DNA of 59,504 nucleotides. Source: Parageobacillus caldoxylosilyticus NBRC 107762 (GTDB taxonomy: Bacteria > Bacillota > Bacilli > Bacillales > Anoxybacillaceae). Where the stretch lies: the NCBI RefSeq assembly GCF_000632715.1, contig NZ_BAWO01000033.1:1-59504 (forward strand), in the 5' to 3' direction. The notes under the pieces were generated by a model. That model searched no databases. It had not been told where the DNA came from and saw only the letters and a list, made by a program, of their open reading frames with translations. Below are positions 42,878 to 53,146 of the stretch, one piece after another (within the stretch, counting starts at the first letter, position 1; the number at the start of each line of letters is the position of its first letter). The position numbers were made by a program, and so were the translations under genes.

Positions 42878-44396
42878 ATAGGTTCTCCCCTCTCATAAAT
42901 AATTGTTCTGCACGCTCGATTGCCTTCATTAAGGCGCTCGCCTTATTGCGTGTTTCTTTCCATTCAAGTTCAGGAACCGAATCGGCGACAATCCCCGCGC
43001 CGGCCTGCACATACGCGCAACCGTCTTTGACGATCGCCGTGCGAATCGCAATGCATGAATCAATATTGCCGTCAAAGCCGATGTAGGCAATCGTGCCGGC
43101 GTACAAATTGCGCGCCGTCGGTTCTAGCTCCTGTAAAATTTGCATCGCTCTTACCTTTGGCGCGCCGCTTACCGTCCCGGCCGGAAATGCGGCAAGCAAG
43201 GCGTCGATCGGATGCACCTCTTCCTTTAATTCGCCTGTTACTTTCGAAATCAAATGCATGACATGCGAAAACTTGCCGATTTCCATTAATACAGGCGTCC
43301 GAACCGTTCCGTATTTGGCCACTTTTCCGATATCGTTGCGGGCTAAATCGACGAGCATATAATGTTCGGCTCGTTCTTTTGGGTCATGGCAAAGCTCGTC
43401 GGCAAGCCGCTCATCCTCTTCTGTCGACCGCCCTCGTCTTCTCGTTCCGGCGATCGGATGAATTTCTATATGGCGGTTGTACACTTGAATGAGCTTTTCC
43501 GGGGAGCTGCCGACAATCTCAAGATCGTCGAGACAAAAATAAAACATATACGGCGATGGATTAATGTGGCGCAGCATCCGGTATACTTGAAATCCGCTGA
43601 CGCGAACCGGGACGGCAAATCGCTGCGATAAAACCGCCTGAAACACATCCCCGCTGGCAATATAGCGTTTAATCGTTTCTACATCTTGTAAAAATCTTGC
43701 TTTGTCATAATTGGAGATAACCCCTTGAAAGGAAACGCCCGCTTCTTCGTCTGCGCGATCAAGCAATAACAACCGCTCTTCTCTTCCGCTTGCTGCTTTT
43801 TTCATTAATGCGGCGATCCGTTTAAGCCCTTGTTCATACTTGTTTTTCTTCGTTTCTTCCGTATCTTGCTCCGTTAAACGGACGTAATGGATAAAGACAA
43901 GCTCACGTTTATGATGATCCAATACGATCAACGATTCGCAAAAAGTAAAGTAGCCGATCTTCATGGAAAGGTCACGGTTCAGATGAGTGGGAACTTTTTC
44001 GATGGCGGAAATAAAGTCATATCCTAAAAAACCGACTGCGCCGCCGGTAAACGGAACCGCTTCGTTCAGCTGCTTGACGCAAAGCTTCTGCTCGATGAAG
44101 CAAAACGCTTCTTTCAGCGAAGAAGTTTTTGCTATTTCTTCACCGCGCTCATTGATGACGGAAAACGTGTGGCCAGTTTTGCTTTCCAGCGTCAAAAATG
44201 GTGACAAGCCGATGAAAGAATAGCGAGCCCACGGCGACTGGTCATCTTTGCTTTCTAGCAAAAACACCGCATCCTCGCGCAAATTTTCAAAGATTTTTAG
44301 CGGCTCAAACACATCGGCTAAAAAACGGCGCACAATTGGAATCGTGCGGAAGTGGCGCGCATCTTCCAAAAATGCGGCAAGCGTGTAGTTGGACAT
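42855..44396 (-). CDS. trpE: Anthranilate synthase component I
   Basis: A 513-residue chorismate-using enzyme that pairs with a glutamine amidotransferase (TrpG/PabA) encoded elsewhere. The LLES motif at FLLESKDD marks the tryptophan feedback site. Catalytic signatures are IHPIAGTRRRGRSTEEDERL, HYMLVDLARNDIG and AFPAGTVSGAPKVRAM. The ATG at 44396 follows GGAGGAGGAGAAT. A longer frame upstream runs through the leader terminator and is not the gene. Expression is controlled by the TRAP leader just upstream. Confidence 0.96.
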   Translation of the reverse strand: MSNYTLAAFLEDARHFRTIPIVRRFLADVFEPLKIFENLREDAVFLLESKDDQSPWARYSFIGLSPFLTLESKTGHTFSVINERGEEIAKTSSLKEAFCFIEQKLCVKQLNEAVPFTGGAVGFLGYDFISAIEKVPTHLNRDLSMKIGYFTFCESLIVLDHHKRELVFIHYVRLTEQDTEETKKNKYEQGLKRIAALMKKAASGREERLLLLDRADEEAGVSFQGVISNYDKARFLQDVETIKRYIASGDVFQAVLSQRFAVPVRVSGFQVYRMLRHINPSPYMFYFCLDDLEIVGSSPEKLIQVYNRHIEIHPIAGTRRRGRSTEEDERLADELCHDPKERAEHYMLVDLARNDIGKVAKYGTVRTPVLMEIGKFSHVMHLISKVTGELKEEVHPIDALLAAFPAGTVSGAPKVRAMQILQELEPTARNLYAGTIAYIGFDGNIDSCIAIRTAIVKDGCAYVQAGAGIVADSVPELEWKETRNKASALMKAIERAEQLFMRGENLYVETTSL

Positions 44397-44460
44397 GATT
44401 CTCCTCCTCCGTTTTATTCGGATGGAGAATGAGGGTTTGTGAGGCGAAATCGGGGAATTA

Positions 44461-44491
44461 AAAAAACCCAAAGACAGAGATGTCTTTGGGT
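44461..44491 (-). terminator. trp attenuator terminator
   Basis: Stem ACCCAAAGACA/TGTCTTTGGGT with a 3-nt loop, then seven T on the minus strand. Its 5' arm shares ACCC with the antiterminator. Confidence 0.92.
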
Positions 44492-44516
44492 AGACTTTGC
44501 ATTCATTCAACAAACA

Positions 44517-44570
44517 CTCACCTCAACTAAACTCGCTCATTCTCATCTACCCTAAACTCTGCTCTCACTC
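44517..44570 (-). promoter_or_regulatory. TRAP binding site, eleven triplets
   Basis: From 5' to 3' the triplets are GAG, GAG, GAG, TAG, TAG, GAG, GAG, GAG, TAG, GAG, GAG, with spacers 1, 4, 2, 2, 2, 3, 1, 2, 2 and 2 nt. Eleven matches the eleven subunits of TRAP. Confidence 0.93.
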
Positions 44571-44594
44571 TGCTTATGGATAACTTTGCTTTCT

Positions 44595-44624
44595 ATCATA
44601 TTACATTTCGGTTTTTTTTGTCAA
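44595..44624 (-). promoter_or_regulatory. Sigma-A promoter of trpEDCFBA
   Basis: On the minus strand a perfect TTGACA (44624-44619), an 18-nt spacer and TATGAT (44600-44595). It lies within the last codons of aroH, so trp genes can be read from here or from the aro promoter. Confidence 0.85.
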
Positions 44625-44981
44625 CGATAAATCCGGCCGCAGGACGACTGCATCCCGCAAATAAACATGAGAGATTTCTTCTTGCTTTTTCGTTGTATGA
44701 ACGGTCATCATCACCCGGATGCAGCGCGGCAGGGAATTTGGCACCGGAATTTCCCGCATGCACATAACCGGAACGTACGTCCACCCTTCCAAGCGGCGGA
44801 GCGCTTGCGCCGGAAAGGTCGCGGTAATATCTTCCGTCACCGAAATAAGCACAAATGATACATCGCTTGCTGCGACGTCGTTGGCCCGAATCATTTCCCT
44901 CAGCAACGTTTCGGTGGCGTCGACAATCTCGTTCGCTTCATTACGTTCCACTGTAATCGCTCCACGAATGCCGCGGATCAT
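44601..44981 (-). CDS. aroH: Chorismate mutase, AroH type
   Basis: A 126-residue monofunctional AroH-class mutase that turns chorismate into prephenate for TyrA. Conserved residues are Arg in MIRGIRGAITVERN, Glu in the middle part and Arg in PVMCMREIPVPNSLPRCIR. The ATG at 44981 has GGAGGTG 7 nt upstream. It is 1 bp from aroB. The trp promoter is embedded in its 3' end. Confidence 0.95.
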   Translation of the reverse strand: MIRGIRGAITVERNEANEIVDATETLLREMIRANDVAASDVSFVLISVTEDITATFPAQALRRLEGWTYVPVMCMREIPVPNSLPRCIRVMMTVHTTKKQEEISHVYLRDAVVLRPDLSLTKKTEM

Positions 44982-44982
44982 G

Positions 44983-46077
44983 CTATCCCACCTCCCGTTG
45001 GGCAAATTCACAAAGCAGTGCGGATAAGGTATCGTCGTCGAGCGTTTCGATGTCTACTTCGCCAATATCTTTTAATAGCACCATGCGCACCGTTCCCGCC
45101 TTTGCTTTTTTATCGCCTTTCATTTTTTTGAGAAGGCGCTCGAGTTTTAGCGATGCCGGGATGGAAACAGGGAATCCGTATGTACGAAACCATGCGGAAA
45201 ACTGATGGTCGGCAAACGAGCGCTTATATACACTCTCGCTGGCAAAAATGGCAAACAGCATCCCGAGCGCTACGGCATCGCCGTGGGTGATTGCTCCGTA
45301 GCCAAGTTCGCTTTCCAACGCATGCCCAAGCGTATGGCCGAAATTTAAATGGGCGCGGACTCCCGTTTCTTTCTCATCTTCACGCACAACGCTTGCTTTG
45401 ATTTCAATTCCTTTTTGAATGCAATATTGAAGCCGCTCTCCCGTTAAGTCGGCAAGCGTATGGATTTCCTGACGCAGCCATTCGTAAAAGCGGCGGTCGC
45501 GGATCAGCGCATGCTTAATAACTTCTGCAAAACCGGAGCGCAGTTCTTTTTCCGGCAGAGAGCGCAAAAAGGCGATGTCATAAACAACCGCTTCCGGCTG
45601 ATGAAACGCCCCAATCATGTTTTTTCCGAGCGGATGGTTGATCGCCACTTTGCCGCCGACGGCGCTGTCATGCGCAAGCAACGTGGTTGGGATTTGTATA
45701 TAGCGAATGCCGCGCATATAAGTGGCTGCGACAAATCCAGCCAGGTCGCCGACCACGCCGCCGCCAAAGGCAAGAATAAGGGAATGGCGGTCGAGGCCGT
45801 ATTCGAGTGCGGCAGTTTGACAGGCATAATATTGCTCGAACGATTTTGCCCCTTCCCCGCTCGGAATGACATGCGTGTACACTTCGTAGTCATCGGCCAG
45901 CATTGCACGAAGCTCCGCCAAATACAACGGTTCCAGCGTTTGATCGGTGATAATCAGCAGTTTCGTTCCTCTAGGGAAAGATAAAGAACGGAGAATTTCC
46001 GGCAGGGAATGTATAATCCCTTCCCCGAGAAAGAGCGGATACTGTTTTGTTTTCGTTTCAATAAGCAGCTGTTTCAT
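44983..46077 (-). CDS. aroB: 3-dehydroquinate synthase
   Basis: A 364-residue NAD- and metal-dependent enzyme, second step of the shikimate pathway. Motifs are [11 protein letters not shown], the glycine loop [36 protein letters not shown] and the metal-binding [13 protein letters not shown]. The ATG at 46077 is 2 bp from the aroC stop, so it is coupled. Confidence 0.96.
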   Translation of the reverse strand: MKQLLIETKTKQYPLFLGEGIIHSLPEILRSLSFPRGTKLLIITDQTLEPLYLAELRAMLADDYEVYTHVIPSGEGAKSFEQYYACQTAALEYGLDRHSLILAFGGGVVGDLAGFVAATYMRGIRYIQIPTTLLAHDSAVGGKVAINHPLGKNMIGAFHQPEAVVYDIAFLRSLPEKELRSGFAEVIKHALIRDRRFYEWLRQEIHTLADLTGERLQYCIQKGIEIKASVVREDEKETGVRAHLNFGHTLGHALESELGYGAITHGDAVALGMLFAIFASESVYKRSFADHQFSAWFRTYGFPVSIPASLKLERLLKKMKGDKKAKAGTVRMVLLKDIGEVDIETLDDDTLSALLCEFAQREVG

Positions 46078-46079
46078 GA

Positions 46080-47246
46080 TTAAAACTCCCTTGCATAACG
46101 GCGCATTTTTTCAACGTTTTCCTTGATGAGGTCCATGCGATCCTGTCCGAATTGGTCGACGATCGCAGCAGCCACTTCCCAGGCCACCACCGCTTCGGCA
46201 ACGACGCTGGCCGCCGGTACGGCGCAGCTGTCCGAGCGCTCAATGCTGGCCGCAAACGGCTCCTTCGTTTCAATGTCTACGCTTTGCAACGGCTTGTACA
46301 GCGTCGGAATTGGCTTCATCACTCCGCGCACGACAATCGGCATGCCGGTTGTCATTCCGCCTTCAAAGCCGCCGGCGCGGTTCGTCCGGCGCGTAAATCC
46401 TTTTTCTTTGCTCCAAATAATCTCATCGTGCACTTCGCTTCCCGGGAGACGCGCCGCTTCAAAGCCGATGCCAAACTCCACCCCTTTGAAGGCGTTAATG
46501 CTGACGACCGCTGCGGCAATTTTAGCATCAAGCTTGCGGTCATAATGAACATGGCTGCCTACCCCTGCCGGCACTCCTTCGACAATCACCTCCACGATGC
46601 CGCCGATCGAATCGCCGTTTTTCTTGGCGTTGTCGATCGCTTCCATCATTTTAACGGCTGCTTCTTCATCAAAACAGCGCACCGGTGAGGCCTCTGTCAC
46701 TTCCTGCAGCTCCTCGAGTGATTGATAATCAAGCCGCTTGGCACGGACGCCGCCGATTTCCAACACATGTCCGGCCACGCGGATGCCAAGCTCCTCTAAA
46801 ATCCGCTTCGCCACTGCTCCGGCCGCGACCCGCACCGTTGTCTCACGCGCTGATGAACGTTCCAACACATTGCGCATATCGCGATGCCCGTATTTTAACG
46901 CGCCGTTTAAATCGGCATGCCCCGGACGCGGACGCGTCACTTTTCGCTTCACTTCTTCCGCATTATCGATCGGTTCAATAGCCATGATGTTTTGCCAATG
47001 TTTCCAGTCGCGGTTTTCGACGACAAGCGTAATCGGCGAACCAAGCGTTTTTCCATGGCGGACGCCGCTTAAAATTTTCACTTCGTCTTTTTCGATTTGC
47101 ATCCGCCGCCCGCGCCCGTATCCTTTTTGCCGTCTTGCCAGCTCTTTATTAATATGCTCAGCAAGCAGCGGCAATCCCGCTGGCACTCCTTCCAAAATCG
47201 CTGTCAACTGCGGGCCATGTGATTCCCCTGCTGTTAAATAGCGCAT
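46080..47246 (-). CDS. aroC: Chorismate synthase
   Basis: A 388-residue FMN enzyme, last step to chorismate. Signatures are [42 protein letters not shown] and the C-terminal [18 protein letters not shown]. The ATG at 47246 has AAGGGAG 8 nt upstream. B. subtilis calls this gene aroF. It heads the aro run behind an extended -10. Confidence 0.96.
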   Translation of the reverse strand: MRYLTAGESHGPQLTAILEGVPAGLPLLAEHINKELARRQKGYGRGRRMQIEKDEVKILSGVRHGKTLGSPITLVVENRDWKHWQNIMAIEPIDNAEEVKRKVTRPRPGHADLNGALKYGHRDMRNVLERSSARETTVRVAAGAVAKRILEELGIRVAGHVLEIGGVRAKRLDYQSLEELQEVTEASPVRCFDEEAAVKMMEAIDNAKKNGDSIGGIVEVIVEGVPAGVGSHVHYDRKLDAKIAAAVVSINAFKGVEFGIGFEAARLPGSEVHDEIIWSKEKGFTRRTNRAGGFEGGMTTGMPIVVRGVMKPIPTLYKPLQSVDIETKEPFAASIERSDSCAVPAASVVAEAVVAWEVAAAIVDQFGQDRMDLIKENVEKMRRYAREF

Positions 47247-47286
47247 GTTTTTCTCTCCCTTCAACTCTTTAACGCGGTTAAGTAAA

Positions 47287-47295
47287 AATATATCA
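47287..47295 (-). promoter_or_regulatory. Promoter of the aroC-aroB-aroH run
   Basis: On the minus strand TGATATATT is an extended -10, 41 bp before aroC and after the cheR terminator. Confidence 0.5.
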
Positions 47296-47324
47296 TAAAT
47301 TTAAAAAATGAAAATAGTTTTGGA

Positions 47325-47356
47325 TAAAAAAAGAATTCATCTTGGCGATGAACTCT
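47325..47356 (-). terminator. Intrinsic terminator of cheR
   Basis: Stem AGAGTTCATC/GATGAATTCT (one G-U pair) followed by seven T on the minus strand. Confidence 0.8.
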
Positions 47357-47368
47357 TTGGCGAATGTT

Positions 47369-48267
<899 letters not shown>

Positions 48268-48268
<1 letters not shown>

Positions 48269-48714
48269 CAGTATACCCACTGATTGATTAATTTCGAATA
48301 ATTGACAAGTTCTTCTTCTTTGAAAAAGAGATTGATTTCGCGTTCTGCGCTTTGCGGTGAATCGGAGCCGTGAATCACATTTTTGCCAACTGTTAGCCCG
48401 TAGTCGCCGCGGATCGTGCCAGGCGCCGCTTCTTGTGGATTCGTTTTTCCCATCATTTGCCGTGCGGTCGCAATGACATTTTCTCCTTCCCAAACCATGG
48501 CAAACACCGGGCCGGATGTAATGAAATCGACTAATTCCCCAAAAAACGGGCGTTCTTTATGCTCCGCATAGTGCTGTTCTGCTAATTCGCGCGATACTTG
48601 CATTAATTTTGCTCCGACAAGCTGGAAGCCTTTTTTCTCGAAGCGGGAAACGATCTCGCCGATTAAATTGCGCTGAACCCCGTCAGGCTTGACCATGATA
48701 AATGTTCTTTCCAT
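48268..48714 (-). CDS. ndk: Nucleoside diphosphate kinase
   Basis: A 148-residue enzyme that passes phosphate from ATP to NDPs through a phosphohistidine, seen in [15 protein letters not shown]. The N-terminal [15 protein letters not shown] is the family signature. The ATG at 48714 has GGTGGAG 8 nt upstream. Confidence 0.97.
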
Positions 48715-48816
48715 CACGTATACTCCACCCCTACTGTAATATGTACTAGGAAACCGGGTTCCCCACCAAAATAGTACCATTGTTTTCAGCCAATAGCAAT
48801 AATATCCTTGAAAACG

Positions 48817-49785
48817 CTAATAATCCCTTTTTCCAATATACTTCGCTATATCATATAATGTCGAACGCGCTTTATTGTTCGGCAGCGTTTCTAATACACG
48901 CAACGCCTTGTGTAAATAGCGGTCGCTCAGCTCATACGATTTTTCAATCGCATCCGTTTGTTTAATTAGTGCAATAATTTCCTTCATTTCTTCCGGCGTG
49001 GTTTCCGGACGCACCACTGTTGTAATTTTAGCTTTGAGCTGCTCATTATTTTCCATGGCAAACAAAACAGGCAGCGTTACATTTCCTTGCAATAAATCGC
49101 TCCCTGCCGGTTTGCCGAGCTGCGCTTCCGTCCCGGTAAAATCAAGAATATCATCGGTGATTTGAAACGCCATGCCAACGTAATATCCAAATAAATAGAG
49201 GCGCTCCGCCACGTCTTTCGGCGCGTCGGCCACAATCGCCCCAAGCTGGCAGCTGGCGGCAATCAACAGCGCGGTTTTTCGTTTAATACGCCGCAAATAG
49301 CAGCGTAAATTTTGCTCAAAGCGATATTTATCTTTAATTTGTTCAATTTCTCCCCGGCATACTTCCACGATCGTATTCGCTAACACTTGATGGGCAAGCG
49401 GATGATCGAGGCGTGTCATCCTCTCAAGAGAGCGGGCAAACATATAGTCGCCGGTATACATGGCAAAACGATTGCTCCATTTCGCTTTAATCGTCTGTCT
49501 GCCCCGGCGCAGCTCGGCATCGTCAATCACATCATCATGCACAAGGGAAGCCATGTGAATGAGCTCTAACGCCACCGCTACATGCTTAATGCGCTCGATA
49601 TCATAATCGCCGAATTTGGCGGCAAGCAATACAAAAACGGGACGGATCCGTTTTCCGCCCGCCTGCAATAAATGCAGCGCCGCCTCGCTAAGCTGCGCAT
49701 AATCGGACTGGATTGTTTCTTCCAACTCTTTTTCCACTTCACGTAAATCCGTATTCAAAAACGAATACATCGCCTTTAGCTTCAT
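48817..49785 (-). CDS. hepT: Heptaprenyl diphosphate synthase component II
   Basis: A 322-residue catalytic subunit that makes the C35 tail of menaquinone-7. The two Asp-rich motifs are DDVIDDAELRRGR and QITDDILDF. The ATG at 49785 gives the N-terminus MKLKAMYSFL known from the G. stearothermophilus enzyme, with AAGGTG 6 nt upstream. It works as a pair with HepS, encoded two genes away, and menG lies between them. Confidence 0.95.
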   Translation of the reverse strand: MKLKAMYSFLNTDLREVEKELEETIQSDYAQLSEAALHLLQAGGKRIRPVFVLLAAKFGDYDIERIKHVAVALELIHMASLVHDDVIDDAELRRGRQTIKAKWSNRFAMYTGDYMFARSLERMTRLDHPLAHQVLANTIVEVCRGEIEQIKDKYRFEQNLRCYLRRIKRKTALLIAASCQLGAIVADAPKDVAERLYLFGYYVGMAFQITDDILDFTGTEAQLGKPAGSDLLQGNVTLPVLFAMENNEQLKAKITTVVRPETTPEEMKEIIALIKQTDAIEKSYELSDRYLHKALRVLETLPNNKARSTLYDIAKYIGKRDY

Positions 49786-49802
49786 GATGTTCACCTTAAC
49801 TA

Positions 49803-50507
49803 TCATCGTTTATAACCTAAGTGCATCGCCGCAACGCCAAACGTGTACGGCTTCACTTCGATATCGACAAAACCGGCTTCGCGAAACATTTGCGCCAGCT
49901 CATCTCTGCCCGGAAAATCGCGCGCCGATTCCTGAAGCCATGAGTATTCTTCATAACTTTTCGCCAATAATTTCCCGAATAAAGGCATAATAAAGCGAAA
50001 GTAAAAATAATATAACTGACGAAAACCGATTAACGTCGGCTGAGATGTTTCGAGACAAACAACCTTTCCCCCCGGCTTTGTGACACGGTGCATTTCTTTT
50101 AGCACCGTCATATAATCAGGCACATTGCGCAACCCAAAACCGATCGTCACATAGTCAAACATGTTATCGGGAAACGGCAAATTCATCGCATTGCCGTGAA
50201 TAAGCTTGACGTTCGTCAGCTGCCGCTCTTTTACTTTTTGTTCTCCTACTTTTAACATGTTTTGGCTGAAGTCAAGCCCGTATACTTCGCCGCTTGGCCC
50301 GACCGCTTCGGCGAGCGCAATCGCCCAATCAGCCGTGCCGCAGCAAACATCGAGCGCTTTTTTTCCTTTTTGTACATTCATCCGCTTCATCGTATCTTCC
50401 CGCCATTTGAGATGGCGCCGGAAGCTAATGATCGAATTCATGCGGTCATAATGTTGATAAATTTTTTCAAACACATGGTGAACCCGTTCTTCTTTCGATT
50501 GATGCAT
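49803..50507 (-). CDS. menG: Demethylmenaquinone methyltransferase
   Basis: A 234-residue SAM enzyme for the last menaquinone step (ubiE/menG/menH type). The SAM motif [17 protein letters not shown] and the UbiE signatures [15 protein letters not shown] and [19 protein letters not shown] are clear. The ATG at 50507 is 4 bp after the hepS stop. Confidence 0.95.
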   Translation of the reverse strand: MHQSKEERVHHVFEKIYQHYDRMNSIISFRRHLKWREDTMKRMNVQKGKKALDVCCGTADWAIALAEAVGPSGEVYGLDFSQNMLKVGEQKVKERQLTNVKLIHGNAMNLPFPDNMFDYVTIGFGLRNVPDYMTVLKEMHRVTKPGGKVVCLETSQPTLIGFRQLYYFYFRFIMPLFGKLLAKSYEEYSWLQESARDFPGRDELAQMFREAGFVDIEVKPYTFGVAAMHLGYKR

Positions 50508-50511
50508 ACTT

Positions 50512-51312
50512 CTACCCTTCTTCCACCGTCTTTTTCGCGATGGTTGAAAAACCGCCAGTTAGCTCAGAAATGCGGATTTGCAACATCTCATTGACTTGTA
50601 ATTTCGCGTTTAGCAACGCTTCTTTGCAATGATCGATATATCGATTGCAAATATGAAGCAAATATTGCTTCTGCTCTTTCGTTACCGTTTTGGATTTTGG
50701 AAAGAGAATATTTCCCATTAGTTCAAACAAAGCGGAAGAACCGGAGCGGACGAACGTTTCCTTTTCTGTGATTAACCGCCTTAACAGCAAATAATAATAG
50801 GAAAACTTCCCCCATACAGGTGCGGAAAAATGGGCGGCCATTTTGCAAATTAATGCGGATTCAATCGTTCCGACGCTGTCAAACAACGTTTCGATCCGCT
50901 CAATGTCTTTTTGATACAATCGGACTTTATGCTCGTTGATGTCGCGAATCGCCTCTGCAAAGAGACGAATGAGCGGTATTTCATTCAACTTCGCTAAATA
51001 ATCGTAATATAAACCGCTATATAGATCACCGGCAAGGACAACTAATTGCCGCGTTTTCAAATCATCCTGTTCAGTAACAGAATTCGTTACTTCATCGTGG
51101 GTATCAAGGGCGATTTGTACAAGCATCATCGGAATAATATAGTGATCGACTTTTTCTGGATCAATGGATGCATCTTCCAATACGGATAAGGATAACAAAA
51201 TGCGGTCTTCATCGATTTGTCTCGCTGGTATATGCTCGAACAAATACGAATGATGGAGAAAGCGTTCAATTTGCTCTTTTAATAGCGCAATTTTTTTCAT
51301 GATGTGTTTCAA
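50512..51312 (-). CDS. hepS: Heptaprenyl diphosphate synthase component I
   Basis: A 266-residue non-catalytic subunit that is needed for HepT activity and chain-length control. The conserved [17 protein letters not shown] and [19 protein letters not shown] segments identify the family. A TTG at 51312 is chosen because GGGTG lies 6 nt upstream and the distance to the first conserved block equals B. subtilis; ATGs at 51318 and 51300 are alternatives. Confidence 0.9.
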   Translation of the reverse strand: MKHIMKKIALLKEQIERFLHHSYLFEHIPARQIDEDRILLSLSVLEDASIDPEKVDHYIIPMMLVQIALDTHDEVTNSVTEQDDLKTRQLVVLAGDLYSGLYYDYLAKLNEIPLIRLFAEAIRDINEHKVRLYQKDIERIETLFDSVGTIESALICKMAAHFSAPVWGKFSYYYLLLRRLITEKETFVRSGSSALFELMGNILFPKSKTVTKEQKQYLLHICNRYIDHCKEALLNAKLQVNEMLQIRISELTGGFSTIAKKTVEEG

Positions 51313-51360
51313 AATCATCACCCTTGTCCCCTAAAAATTTGCATACAATATAACGGAGTA

Positions 51361-51369
51361 ATTATACCA
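51361..51369 (-). promoter_or_regulatory. Promoter of hepS-menG-hepT
   Basis: On the minus strand TGGTATAAT is a perfect extended -10, 48 bp before hepS. Confidence 0.55.
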
Positions 51370-51413
51370 TAATTTTTTTGCAAACGCTCTAGTTTCGTAG
51401 AAAATAGTACAAA

Positions 51414-51638
51414 TTACTTTTTCCCTTCCGACTCAATTTCACCGTGTCTTGTTTGAATATACGCCTTTCCTCTCACTTTAATCGCCGATGTATGCTCCGT
51501 AAATTGGGCAATTAACACTTCGCCCTTATCAAGCTTTTCCGAATGATGGAAACGTGTATCCGCCCCTCTTGTTAATCCGATGACATTCACTCCGTCCTCT
51601 AGCGCTTTAATGACCACATAATCGCTGTTTACGTACAT
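51414..51638 (-). CDS. mtrB: TRAP, tryptophan RNA-binding attenuation protein
   Basis: A 74-residue protein that assembles as an eleven-membered ring and, with tryptophan bound, wraps GAG/TAG-rich leader RNA. It looks nearly identical to the crystallised G. stearothermophilus TRAP. RNA-contacting Lys35, Lys54 and Arg56 and tryptophan-contacting Thr23, Thr47 and Thr50 are present. The second of two ATGs (51638) is chosen by homology and by 8-nt spacing to GGAGG. It follows folE by 35 bp. Its target, the trp leader, is at 44397-44588. Confidence 0.97.
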   Translation of the reverse strand: MYVNSDYVVIKALEDGVNVIGLTRGADTRFHHSEKLDKGEVLIAQFTEHTSAIKVRGKAYIQTRHGEIESEGKK

Positions 51639-51673
51639 CATTCTCTCCTCCTTTTTTTAATGATTTGCATTTT

Positions 51674-52240
51674 TTATGCTTTTATGAGAGACAGCACTTC
51701 AGCCCGGGCGTTTTGATCGGTTTCAAACACGCCGCGCACCGCCGTTGTCACTGTTTTCGCTCCCGGTTTTTTTACGCCGCGCATCGTCATGCACATATGT
51801 TCCGCCTCGACAACAACCATAACCCCGTGGGGGTCGAGCGCTTCCACAATCGAATCAGCCACTGTCGCGGTAATGCGTTCTTGCAGTTGCGGACGGCGTG
51901 CCACCGCCTCGACTGCCCGCGCCAGCTTGCTTAACCCTGTCACTTTCCCTTCACGAGGAATGTAGGCGATATGGGCAACGCCGAAAAACGGGACTAAATG
52001 ATGCTCACACATCGAATAAAACGGAATATCTTTCACCAGCACAAGCTCTTCATGGTTTTCGTTAAACACCGTTTGAAAATGTTCTTTCGGATCTTCGTGC
52101 AATCCCGCAAATACTTCGGCATACATTCTCGCGACCCGCTTCGGCGTGTCGATCAGTCCTTCACGATTTGGATCTTCGCCAATCGCTTCTAAAATTAAAC
52201 GAACGGCATATTCGATTTGTTCATAATTCACGTGTGACAT
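51674..52240 (-). CDS. folE: GTP cyclohydrolase I
   Basis: A 188-residue enzyme for the first step of folate synthesis (mtrA in B. subtilis). The zinc site is [10 protein letters not shown] plus the later Cys in [12 protein letters not shown], with RLTxQER-like [13 protein letters not shown]. The ATG at 52240 has GGAGG 11 nt upstream. It forms the mtrAB operon with the TRAP gene. Confidence 0.95.
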   Translation of the reverse strand: MSHVNYEQIEYAVRLILEAIGEDPNREGLIDTPKRVARMYAEVFAGLHEDPKEHFQTVFNENHEELVLVKDIPFYSMCEHHLVPFFGVAHIAYIPREGKVTGLSKLARAVEAVARRPQLQERITATVADSIVEALDPHGVMVVVEAEHMCMTMRGVKKPGAKTVTTAVRGVFETDQNARAEVLSLIKA

Positions 52241-52283
52241 ACAAGCAACATCCTCCTGCGTTATAAAAGCTGAATGTAATCCG

Positions 52284-52292
52284 ATTCTAGCA
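52284..52292 (-). promoter_or_regulatory. Promoter of folE-mtrB
   Basis: On the minus strand TGCTAGAAT is an extended -10, 44 bp before folE. Confidence 0.5.
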
Positions 52293-52301
52293 TAACTAGC
52301 A

Positions 52302-52341
52302 AAAAAAAAGCAAAAAGAAGGGCAGCGCGTCGCTTACCCTT
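52302..52341 (-). terminator. Intrinsic terminator of hbs
   Basis: Stem AAGGG/CCCTT with inner AGCG/CGCT, then a broken T-rich tract on the minus strand. Confidence 0.7.
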
Positions 52342-52366
52342 CCTCCTAAGCTCCTTTTATGTAAGC

Positions 52367-52639
52367 TTATTTTACAGCATCTTTAAGAGCTTTGCCTGGT
52401 TTGAATGCAGGAACTTTGCTCGCAGGGATTTCCATTTCCTCTCCTGTTTGCGGATTGCGCCCTTTACGAGCCGCGCGCTCGCGCACCTCAAAGTTCCCGA
52501 AGCCGATTAATTGGACCTTATCGCCTTTTCTTAGGGCTTCTGTAATAGATTCAAATACAGCGTCTACCGCTTTCGTTGCATCTTTTTTGGAAAGACCGCT
52601 AGTTTCGGCAACTGCGTTAATTAATTCTGTCTTGTTCAT
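52367..52639 (-). CDS. hbs: HU, nucleoid DNA-binding protein
   Basis: A 90-residue histone-like protein that bends and packs DNA. The dimer core ([20 protein letters not shown]) and the DNA-binding arms with the Pro tip ([20 protein letters not shown]) match the B. stearothermophilus HU structure. The ATG at 52639 has GGAGGTG upstream. A long upstream stretch carries its promoter. Confidence 0.97.
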   Translation of the reverse strand: MNKTELINAVAETSGLSKKDATKAVDAVFESITEALRKGDKVQLIGFGNFEVRERAARKGRNPQTGEEMEIPASKVPAFKPGKALKDAVK

Positions 52640-52742
52640 ACCATTCACCTCCTCCCAAGAGGATTGTCAAAATTAATTGCTTAATACCATTTCTTCACAC
52701 TTTCTCGCATTTCTATACGTATAAAATGCGGTGACATGCCTA

Positions 52743-52771
52743 ATATTAACCAATTTATCGTTATAATTCAA
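52743..52771 (-). promoter_or_regulatory. Sigma-A promoter of hbs
   Basis: On the minus strand TTGAAT (52771-52766), a 17-nt spacer and TAATAT (52748-52743). Confidence 0.6.
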
Positions 52772-52861
52772 CATATTTTTCCGCGAATCGATAAAATTTA
52801 GGTATATTTCATCAAAAAACTGAACCCCTGCACGATGGAAATCGGCACACTCTATCATACA

Positions 52862-53000
52862 AAAAGGGTTTTCTGCACCTATAAGTCGACGCTCATTCTT
52901 GTTCCGCTAGACTTTCCTGGCAACCCTTTTGTTCGTGCTTTGCATCCTGCGGCTCGGTTCAAAAGCGGTTCCGTTTCATCCCGATGACTTCCGGCACAGG
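52862..53000. repeat. Dispersed repeat, copy B (IS605-type remnant)
   Basis: Shares blocks with 37139-37286: AAAGGGTTTT, TTCTTGTTCCGC, ACTTTC.TGG, GCATCCT, CGGCTCG.TTCAAAA and TTCATCCC, in the same order and spacing. The palindromic end is more decayed than in copy A. Confidence 0.65.
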
Positions 53001-53115
53001 CTTTCGTTGCCAATGAATGCAGCTTTTTCTGATAAAAGATTACCATATGCGTTATAGGTTATCAAGACAAAATCCTTGTTTTTAAGGGTTTCTATTCATT
53101 TGTACCAGCTGCCAA

Positions 53116-53142
53116 CAAAAAAAGACTCCAAACATGGAGTCC
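53116..53142 (-). terminator. Intrinsic terminator of spoIVA
   Basis: Stem GACTCCA/TGGAGTC followed by seven T on the minus strand. Confidence 0.9.
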
Positions 53143-53146
53143 TTCT

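Larger units (their letters stand above)
44397..44588 (-). promoter_or_regulatory. trp leader RNA with TRAP-controlled attenuator
   Basis: A leader of about 190 nt. In order on the minus strand it holds eleven GAG/TAG triplets (44570-44517), the antiterminator pair AGGGTAGA (44553-44546) with TCTACCC (44494-44488), the terminator, and a helix ATTCTCC/GGAGAAT that hides the trpE ribosome binding site. Tryptophan-bound TRAP on the triplets blocks the antiterminator, so the terminator forms. Confidence 0.93.
52640..53146. other. Intergenic stretch between hbs and spoIVA
   Basis: About 500 bp. From right to left it holds the spoIVA terminator, an AT-rich part in which I see nothing, a repeat related to the hisC-tyrA spacer (52862-53000), and the hbs promoter. 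A 61-codon frame at 52673-52858 has no supporting features. Confidence 0.6.

Noticed and set aside
42878-44513. Longer trpE start at 44513
   Set aside because: It would run through the trp terminator and TRAP leader; ATG 44396 follows a strong ribosome binding site.
46152-46688. A 178-codon plus-strand frame inside aroC
   Set aside because: It is antisense to a highly conserved enzyme and is explained by codon bias of aroC.
52673-52858. A 61-codon minus-strand frame before hbs
   Set aside because: No good ribosome binding site and it contains the hbs promoter.
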